64,000 nucleotides of DNA, taken from Ophiobolus disseminans. Taxonomy: Eukaryota > Ascomycota > Dothideomycetes > Pleosporales > Phaeosphaeriaceae. Below the pieces are notes generated by a model. That model was not told the origin of the DNA. It did no database searches and saw only the letters and a list, made by a program, of their open reading frames with translations. This document shows, one piece after another, positions 56,651-64,000 of the stretch. Where the stretch lies: NCBI GenBank assembly GCA_010093685.1, contig MU006217.1, positions 2,197,871-2,261,870 of the forward strand, written 5' to 3'. The position numbers and the translations under genes are program-made. Position 1 is the first letter of the stretch, and the number at the start of each line of letters is the position of its first letter.

Positions 56651-56846
56651 TGTTAGATATCAGGGGTGCTGTAAGGCTACTAACACTAAAAGAAACAGGA
56701 GGGGCCGGCACAAGCGCCTTAGCACACTAGTACTAGATCTAACACCTAGTTAAACTCCGCACTTAACCGAGAGAACACTAGAACACAATATTATCATTAA
56801 TTCATCTAATCTATTATCGAGGTCTAATACATTATTAAATCTAACA
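56651..56846 (+). repeat. Copia B 3-prime LTR
   Basis: 196 bp, preceded by a polypurine tract (TAAGAGGGTG). Differences from the 5-prime LTR are a handful of transitions. Confidence 0.9.
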
Positions 56847-57196
56847 AGAATAGAGGTGCTAAACGCTTAGGGGGTGTAAACAAGGAGAAGGCACGCGCTA
56901 TAAGATTAGATGCCAACCTCTCCTAGGAACTGTAGCCTAAAATCACTAGAGTAGTAGTTTACCTCTACAACAGAACGCTAAATTACACTAATAACTAGAA
57001 GATACTATATAAGACCTTCTTCACTAGGATTGCTTTCTCTAATAGAATTGTCACTAAACTCTGTAAACTAAACCTTACTTATCTTAAAGCATATAGATGC
57101 AAGTCCTTTGCAATAACTAATAATACTTACAGAGGGAAATTACGCCTCTAACGCCTAGACCTAAAGGCTTAGGTTAGCTACCTAGTTGGATACAGA

Positions 57197-57474
57197 TTAT
57201 CTGTAAGAGGTTAGACCTATACTATCCTTAGTAGAGTCACTTCGGTTCAATCAGAGTCACTTCGGCTTAACAGAACATCACGGAAGAGCATGGAATGCTC
57301 TAGCTATTAAAGAGATTACAAATGATGACATATGCCAATGTATGTAGAAACTCCCAGAAACTAGTAGTCTGCCTATTTAGATAGCCTGCTCTCTAACTCT
57401 AGATAGTCTCTATCGAATTCATCTCTGTTCAACCTAGCCTTCCTGCTGTCTTCAGCCTAGCCCCTTACATTATC
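57197..57474. mobile_element. Solo-LTR-like insertion in copia A
   Basis: A 268 bp insert (57202-57469) starts TGTAAGAGG and ends CCCCTTACA and is flanked by perfect TTATC copies (57197-57201, 57470-57474). The corresponding sequence in copy B (about 54450) is continuous, so the insert is secondary. TG/CA ends and a 5 bp duplication fit a solo LTR of an unrelated element. It contains a doubled AGAGTCACTTCGG. There is no coding capacity; a very short TRIM or MITE is an alternative. Confidence 0.85.
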
Positions 57475-59658
57475 TAACATCTATCGCATCTAGATACTAT
57501 CTATAGCTAAGGTTATTAGCACACGTAATGTTATGTTTAATAAGCACTTAGTATTTAATAGCAAAACTAAGGACCTAATAGACAACCTTATGCATAGTAC
57601 ACTAGAAGAGATTGCAACCTATATTAAGACTATAGAGCTTCTAACACTACAAACTAATCTAGAGGTTAAATTATTCTTTAAAGATAACACTACTAAAGAC
57701 TTAACAGCTTAAGAAGAGACTAATCCACCTAGCTATTACTAAGAGAGGAAAATCATAGAGAGAAAGATTATAGGCATATACCTAACACTACTACTATTAC
57801 TACTACTACCGGCTATATTGTTAACCCTAAGCAAGGCAACAGGATTAACGCAGTTATGCTTATCTAAGACTGTTCTATAGGCAGCTGCCTTTATAGCAGA
57901 AACTTAGGCTAGATATATTAGCTAACATGAAGGAGAAGTAGTTAACAAGGCTAAGGTAAAGAGGCTGCTTGCCTTAGGCATTAAGCTACACCGCAGTTAG
58001 CTCCTACCTCTACTAACTTATAAGACTAAGCTTAAAGAACACCTAATAGGAGAGCTATTTAAAGAAGCAGAACGCAACTATTTAGTAAGCCATCAAAAGA
58101 TAGAATTATAGAGAGAAGTATCCTATGCCTTAATTAGACTAATAGGTCACTAGGTCCTAGACTGCATGTAGGTATACACCTACAAGTTTAATAAGAATTA
58201 TTAATTTATTAAGTGCAAGGCGCGCCTTGTAGTTAGAGAAGACTAACAGAGACAGATCTCTTTCTAAGACACCTATGCAGCTACCCTAGCTAGTAGATTA
58301 TTTCGCATGCTTATAGCAATTGCAGCTAAGCACAACCTAGAACTTAAGCAATATAACATTATAAACGCATTTGTTTATGCTACTATAGATAGAGAAATCT
58401 ACATAAGGATGCCTAAAGGATACTAGAAGACAGGTATTATCCTTAAGGTTCAGAAGGCCTTGTATAGATTGCGCCTCTTACCTATGCTCTAGCAGAAGGA
58501 GTTTACAACAACTCTTAAAGACCTTAGCTTTATACGCGTCCCTTACGAGCCTTGCTGCATAATTAAGAACAGTATTATTATCTTCTTTTATGTAGATAAC
58601 ATTATCCTAGCCTATACTAAACACAAGACTAAGGAAGCACAATAAGGTATCTAACTCCTACAGGATAACTATACTATAACTAGAGAAGAAGATCTCTAGT
58701 AGTTCCTAGGAGTAGAGGTAATTAGAGATAGGATAGAAGGACTTATCTATCTCTTACAAGCTGCCTATGTAGACAAAATCTACAGGCTAGTAGACAAGCA
58801 TAAGCTACGCTATGATACACCTATAAGTTCTATTAAACTTAAGCCCTTAAACTTACTGTTAACACCTGCTGAGATCAACAGATACTAACGCAAAATTAGG
58901 TTACTACTCTTTGCTGCAGTCACTACTAGACTAGACATTGCTTTTGCTACCTTACGCTTAGCACGCTTCCTCTTAAACCCCTCCTAAGAGCATTACAATG
59001 CCGCAGACCGCGTTCTTCTATACCTATTAGATATAAGGTAGCTAGCACTTTAGCTTAGAGAAGGAGACACTCTTTAAGTAGCTAGTGATGCATTATTTGC
59101 AGACAACACACAAGACAGAAAAAGCTCTTAAGGCTATGTAATTAAGCTCTTTAATAGCCTTATTGCCTAGAGAGCTAGCAAGCAAGACACTGTCACTACA
59201 TCCACCACTAAGGCAGAACTCCTAGCTCTATCCTAAGTAGCCACGGAAGCTCTCTTCACATCACGCCTACTTAAAGAGCTCTAAATCTAGCTTCTATCTA
59301 ACACAATCACAATTCATTGCGATAACATATAGACTATTAGACTAGTTACAAAAGAGATATTAAAGCTTTAAACAAAGCTTAGGCATGTAGACATCTACAA
59401 CTACTAGATAAGACAGGAAGTTGCAAGTAGAAAGATTACTGTAGAATACATTCAATTATCGGAAATGATAGCAGATAGCTTCACTAAGGTGTTGCTAGGC
59501 AATAAGTAGCTAAACTTCCTTTATTAAGTTAGATTAGTTAAGGTATCACTACACAAGGTAACTAAGAAGGCACTATTAGAAGAACTTTAAGCAAAACTTA
59601 AGGACCTTATCATCACCTAAGGTTACTAGCTTACAAATACATCTAAGCTAAGAGGGTG

Positions 59659-59856
59659 TATTAGATATTAGGGGTGCTGTAAGGCTACTAATACTAAAAG
59701 AAATAGAAGGGGCGGGCACAAGCGCCTTAGCACACTAGTACTAGATCTAACACCTAGTTAAACTCTGCACTTAACCGGGGAACACTATAATAGAATATTA
59801 TTATTATTAATTTATCTTATCTATCATTAGGTTTTAATACCTTATTAAATCTGACA
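59659..59856 (+). repeat. Copia A 3-prime LTR
   Basis: 198 bp, starting TATTAGAT (TG to TA) and ending AATCTGACA. It retains the GGCGGGCAC variant also seen in the 49061 copy, linking the two as one element's pair. Confidence 0.88.
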
Positions 59857-62389
59857 ACTCGATCCGGAATTGAAACAGGGCTATTTCCTCTGCCTATTAA
59901 GCTTATTGCGAATTAAGGACCTTAGTTGTTATAAAGTACTCTAACAATTAACAATTAATGTATACTTAGATTTTAGTGCGAGTCGAGCTCAATTTAGGTC
60001 TCTACTTAGAGAATGCGGTGATAATAGCGAATAACTCCTTGTTATGGATTTCCTAGTTGAGTTTAGACCTAGATAGGACGGTGCTATAGAACGCAACTAG
60101 ATACTATTTGTTATCTAGTTGTTTCTAGAATAGCACTCTAGCAATGACTCTATCAGAGGCGTCGGTCTTAATCTTAATATCTAGTTCTAGATAGAAATAA
60201 CAAAGAGTTAGGATTAATAGTAAGGCAGCCTTAAGTCTTTTAAAAGCTATATTACACTCTAGTGTCTATAGAAAAGGTATTAAGAGGCTTTGTAGTGCGA
60301 AAATAGGTTTAGCAACACAAGAGAATTCTAGAACAAATTGCTAATAGAATCTAGCAAAGCCTAAGAATGACTTTACACCTATTACTGCAGTAGGCTTTTT
60401 CTAGTTCTATAACGCTTCTACCTTCTTAGGATCTACTTCTAAACCCTTATTAGTTAGAATGTAGCCTAGGTACTTTGTACGAGTAACGTGGAATTCGCAT
60501 TTCTTAATATTAATTTAAAGACTAGCCTGTCGTAATCTTTCTAGGACCTTTTTAACGTAGAGGAGGTAGGTCGCTTCGTTTTTAGAATAGATAAGGATGT
60601 TATCTAGGTATGCTATGCAAAAGTCGTCTAGGTAGTTAATTAACACATCGTTTATGTAACGTTAATATGTTGCAGGACTATTGCATAGTCCAAAAGGTAG
60701 TACTTTACACTTATAAGTCCTGTACCGAGTCTAGAACGTAGTATACTCTTCTAAATTTAGATCTATCTAAATCTTATTAAAGGCCGCTTGAATGTTAAAC
60801 TTTGTAAAGATTTTAGCCTTTAAAGGTTGAGCTAGTAGTTCATTAATGCGTAGTATTAGATAGGAATCCTTGCGGGTAATAGCGTTTAGCTTCTAATAGT
60901 TAACGCAGATGCGGAGGTCACTGTTTGGCTTCTGAACACACAAAATTAGCGAGGCAAAAGGACTTTAACTATGCTTAATATACTCTTTTTGCAAAATCTC
61001 CAAAATGTACTTCTTAGTAGCCTTAAGTTCCTTTACACTCTGCTTGTACAGCGGACTGTAGCTATTTAGGAGGTGCTCTAAGAGAACTATTTTGTAGTTA
61101 TAAGAGCGGTGTTTAGGAAGTTAATCTGCGGCAGTTTTACTAAACACGTCGCGATACGCATTGTATGCGGATAGTAGTTGGTTACTAAGTAAGGCCTCGT
61201 TTTCCTAGTCGTCTGCTAGTATAGTTGTCTTCTCTTCTAGAATTGTCTCAATCTTATATAGCGTTGTTATAAAGAACTCGTTTTCTTTTCGCTTTATATT
61301 AAAGTGAAACGCGTTTGCAGAGATAAGGGCAATTTTAGTATACAGCGGCAGAGAGATAGGTTTTGGAGCTATTTGGGATAACAGCTTACTAGGGTTGATT
61401 TAGAAACTCTTAGGTAGACGCAACAATCCCTAAATGCGGTTAATAGTAGTAGGACTGTTTGCCTCCTGAAAGCGTTCTTGTTCCTACAGGGCATTACGTC
61501 GACTAATATCTAGTTTAGCTTCTTAGTTGCGGGCGGGTTAGTTTAGCTGCATAAGCAGTAGCGGTAAAGCTTCGTACGTAGCAGGGTATCTACTTAGCTA
61601 TAGCATACAATTCCAGTCTAGATCTAGCTAGAGTTTAAAACGTCGCAACTATTTAATGCTAATAATACAATCCTAAGAGCCTAGATCTATAATAACAAAG
61701 AGGTAGTTACGAATAGTTCAACTATCAATTCGCATGTAGAGGCGGATGACCTAGGAAACTAGAGTTTGGATTTGATCTTAAAAACCTTAGACTATAATTC
61801 TAAAGGGCAGTCTTTAGATAGGAACCTAGAGCGAAGCAGATAGTAACCGCGCAATAGATAAATTAAGAAAAAGGAACTCTTGTGCGCTAGTATCTACTAA
61901 GAAATTCAATTGTACTCTAGATCCTTTCTAACAAAAGATAGTAGGGACTTAGAAGTGCTTTTCTCTAAACAAGTTAGACAAATTAATGTGTAATAGGTTA
62001 TACTTGTTTAAGCCTAGAAGAGAGTATTTGTCTAGGCGTCGCCGTTTTCTGTCTGACCTAGATCTGAGTATTCTTCTTCTGCGTCTAGAAACTCTTCTTC
62101 TTATCTGACTTCAATTTCTCTAACCTTAGGTACAGTACAGTTATTAGCGTAGTGCCCTAGCTTGCCGCAATTGTAGCAATTTCCTAGTACTAGGGTCTTT
62201 TTAGGTCTAGGAGTGTTGCTAGCTTATCTTAGAACAAGGGGGGTAGAAAGACTGTAGTTCAGAATGCGGGGTAATCTAGAGAGGGCGTAGATAACCTTTA
62301 GCGTAGGTCTAATAGGCATACAGATTTAGTCTAAACTCTTCTTTGCAGTGGTTAGGAGAGGATTTGTAGCTTAATTAGACGAGTATTCT
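59857..62389 (-). mobile_element. Gypsy remnant, gag zinc knuckle to RNase H
   Basis: On the minus strand the gag knuckle CYNCGKLGHYANNC lies near 62150-62190. Protease/linker sequence and RT follow, with VLPFGLCNSPATY near 60690 and YLDNILIYS, the YxDD box with the second Asp changed to Asn, near 60600. The RNase H block is next (KTDASDRVIARVLF, NKELFAIITAFSKWRP) down to 59857. Amber codons are frequent. Sequence between RNase H and the late integrase block present at 49060 is missing. The gag 5-prime part stops at another LTR-like sequence at 62390. Confidence 0.78.
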
Positions 62390-62597
62390 TGTTAGATTAG
62401 AGGGTTAATTAGATCGTAGGACGATAAATAATGTTAATTAGTATTAATTATAATTAATAGTTGTGTATTGATTGTGTGTCTTCTGTGTTCTCTCGAGGGG
62501 TCTCCTCTGCATATCTTTATCTTTCTTATTCTAAGTCTGCGCTAGCAGTAATCCAGCACATAATTAGTTCTACCGTCTCTAAGCGCCCTGCTGAAAG
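62390..62597. mobile_element. Partial LTR-like sequence
   Basis: It begins TGTTAGATTAGAGGG directly after Gypsy gag-side sequence, is AT-rich, and is cut at 62597 by copia C. TG start and position suggest the end of another LTR element. The other end is not visible. Confidence 0.35.
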
Positions 62598-62793
62598 TGT
62601 TAGATTTGATAAGGTATTGAGGCCTAATGATAGATAAGATGAATTAATAATAATATTGTATTCTCGTGTTCTCTCGGTTAAGTGCGGAGTTTAACTAGGT
62701 GTCAGATCTAGTACTAGTGTGCTAAGGCGCTTGTGCCGGCCCCTCCTGTTTCTTTTAGTGTTGGTAGCCTCACAGCACCCCTAATATCTAACA
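62598..62793 (-). repeat. Copia C 3-prime LTR
   Basis: 196 bp, closely matching the copia B LTRs in reverse complement, including the GGGGCCGGCACAAGCGCC block. That block separates the B/C type from the A type (GGGCGGGCAC). Confidence 0.88.
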
Positions 62794-64000
62794 CACCCTC
62801 TTAGCTTAGATGTATTTGCAAGCTAGTAACCTTAGGTGATGATAAGGTTCTTAAGTTTTGCTTAAAGTTCTTCTAATTGTGCCTCCTTAGTCACCTTGTG
62901 TAGTGATACCTTAACTAATCTAACTTAATAAAGGAAGTTTAGCCACTTGTTGCCTTGCAACACCTTAGTGAAGCTATCTGCAATTATTTCTGATAATTAA
63001 ATGTATTCCACAGTAATCTTTCTACTTGCAACCTCCTGTCTTATCTAGTGGTTGTAAATGTCTACATGCCTAAGCTTTGTTTAAAGCTTTAATATCTCTT
63101 TTGTAACTAGTCTAATAGTCTACATGTTGTCGCACTAAATCGTGATTGTGTTAGATAGAAGCTAGATTTAGAGCTTCTTGAGTAGGCGTGATGTGAAGAG
63201 AGCTTCCTTAGCTACTTAGGATAGGGCTAGGAGTTCTGCCTTAGTAGTGGATGTAGTGACAGTGTCTTGCTTACTAGCTCTCTAGGCAATAAGGCTATTA
63301 AAGAGCTTAATTGCATAGCCTTAAGAGCTTTTCCTGTCTTGTGTGTTGTCTGCAAATAATGCATTACTAGCCACTTAAAGAGTGTCTTCTTCTCTAAGCT
63401 GAAGTGCTAGCTACCTTGTGTCTAATAGGTATAGAAGAACGCGGTCTGCGGCATTGTAATGCTCTTAGGATAGGTTTAAGAGGAAGCGTGCTAAGCGTGA
63501 GGTAGCAAAAGCAATGTCTAGTCTAGTGGTGACTGCAGCAAAGAGTAGTGACCTAATTTTGCGTTAGTATCTGTTGATCTTAGTAGGTGTTGACAGTGAG
63601 TTTAAGAGCTTAAGTTTAATAGAACTTATAGGTGTATTATAGCGTAGCTCATGCTTATCTACTAGCCTATGGATTTTGTCTATATATGCAGCTTGTGAGA
63701 GATAGATAAGTTCTTTCTTTCTGTCTCTTATTACCTTAACTCCTAGGAACTATTAGAGATCTTCTCCTCTAGTCATAGTATACTTGTCCTGTAGGAGTTT
63801 AACTGCTTATTGTGCTTTCTTAGCCTTGTGTTTGGTATAGGCTAGGATAATGTTATCTACATAAAAGAAGATAATAATGCTGTTCTTAATTATGCAGCAA
63901 GGCTTGTGAGGGATACGTGTAAAGCTAAGGTCTTTAAGAGTTGTTGTGAACTCCTTCTGCTAGAGTACAGGTAAGATGCGCAATCTATACAAGGCCTTTT
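62598..64000 (-). mobile_element. Ty1/copia element C, partial (minus)
   Basis: The LTR at 62598-62793 (196 bp, TGTTAGATT to ATCTAACA) is the reverse complement of the A/B LTR. A polypurine tract and the RNase H to RT part of pol follow on the minus strand up to the window end. The RT active site reads YVDN near 63850, as in A and B. The remaining RT, integrase, gag and second LTR lie beyond the window. Ambers are again common. Confidence 0.88.

Larger units (their letters stand above)
51580..56851 (+). mobile_element. Ty1/copia element B, nested in A
   Basis: The element body is 51585-56846 (5262 bp) with 196 bp LTRs and a perfect AGAAT duplication at 51580-51584 and 56847-56851. Sequence of A on the two sides (ending CCTAGAAT, resuming AGAATAGAGGTGCTAAACG) matches the uninterrupted B sequence near 54095, proving that B jumped into A. 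The polyprotein order is gag, protease (the first Ser of DSGS replaced by Leu), integrase, RT (YVDN) and RNase H. The longest uninterrupted piece is the integrase/RT linker at 54513-54722. B retains more unmutated CAG/TCAG sites than A. Confidence 0.93.
49061..59856 (+). mobile_element. Ty1/copia element A, carrying nested insertions
   Basis: Terminal LTRs are 49061-49258 and 59659-59856 (198 bp each), matching family B/C. The element is split by copia B (51585-56846) and by a 268 bp insert (57202-57469). Gag carries a CCHC knuckle reading CLAC..VYNIKDC with His changed to Tyr and flanking Gln and Trp changed to amber (about 50350). The protease DSG triad reads DLG (about 50685). RT and RNase H follow in the 3-prime half, with YVDD changed to YVDN. 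Flanking five bases are ACTAG and ACTCG, an imperfect duplication. Confidence 0.9.

Noticed and set aside
29221..64000. TAG read as a sense codon (Gln/Trp) in these elements
   Set aside because: TAA and TGA also occur in frame, changes of the same type alter non-stop codons (DSG to DLG, CCHC His to Tyr, YVDD to YVDN), and host genes use TAG as a normal stop. Mutation explains all of this.
1..64000. tRNA, rRNA or telomere repeats
   Set aside because: No cloverleaf-like sequence with conserved A and B boxes, no rRNA segment and no TTAGGG array was found by eye; tRNAscan-SE would be the decisive test.

Overview
The window looks like part of a filamentous ascomycete genome, probably a Dothideomycete. 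The genes have short 45-75 bp introns with GTRNGT donors. Gene content is typical of the group: two HET-domain proteins, an NmrA-like reductase, a 14-helix MFS exporter, a fungal Delta-12-type desaturase, a fungal STAND N-terminal domain protein and small secreted proteins. The class-level assignment is inference; no rRNA, tRNA or marker gene is present to settle it.

The window has two halves. Positions 1 to about 27,070 are gene-bearing with balanced base composition. In order: a C-terminal gene fragment (1-226) and a decayed paralogue (920-1914); a three-exon gene joining a Fungal_N-like domain to a chain of LIM-like zinc knuckles (2346-4357); a decayed gene (4574-5112); the desaturase (5696-7005, minus); the MFS exporter (8124-10141, minus); the NmrA-like gene (12625-13590, plus) converging on a HET gene (13986-15974, minus); a head-to-tail cluster of four diverged small secreted protein paralogues (16.8-20.7 kb, minus), of which only one is clearly intact; a coiled-coil protein (20945-22217, minus); a second HET gene (23065-24786, plus); and two poorly resolved genes (25.6-27.1 kb). 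An unusual share of these genes carry stops or frameshifts.

From about 27.1 kb to the end the window is a transposon island with no recognisable host gene. It holds a 208 bp MITE, a truncated Fot1/pogo transposase, a degenerate Helitron (minus, about 29.1-35.3 kb, with a candidate 3-prime hairpin terminus), a complete hAT element with an 8 bp target-site duplication (36850-39977), and a complete Ty1/copia element with a GCTTT duplication (41993-47137, minus). Two pieces of a chromodomain Gypsy element (minus) flank a copia element A (49061-59856, plus). Copia B (51585-56846) is nested inside A with an AGAAT duplication, a 268 bp solo-LTR-like insert with a TTATC duplication sits in A's downstream half, and a further copia C (minus) runs off the end. 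LTR ends and duplications were read directly, so the insertion order is clear: Gypsy, then A, then B.

Nearly all the elements are inactivated by C-to-T / G-to-A changes that make many in-frame amber codons (CAG to TAG, TGG to TAG). This is a RIP-like pattern that by eye favours CA preceded by a pyrimidine. Similar stops in the adjacent genes suggest, but do not prove, that decay has spread into the flank.
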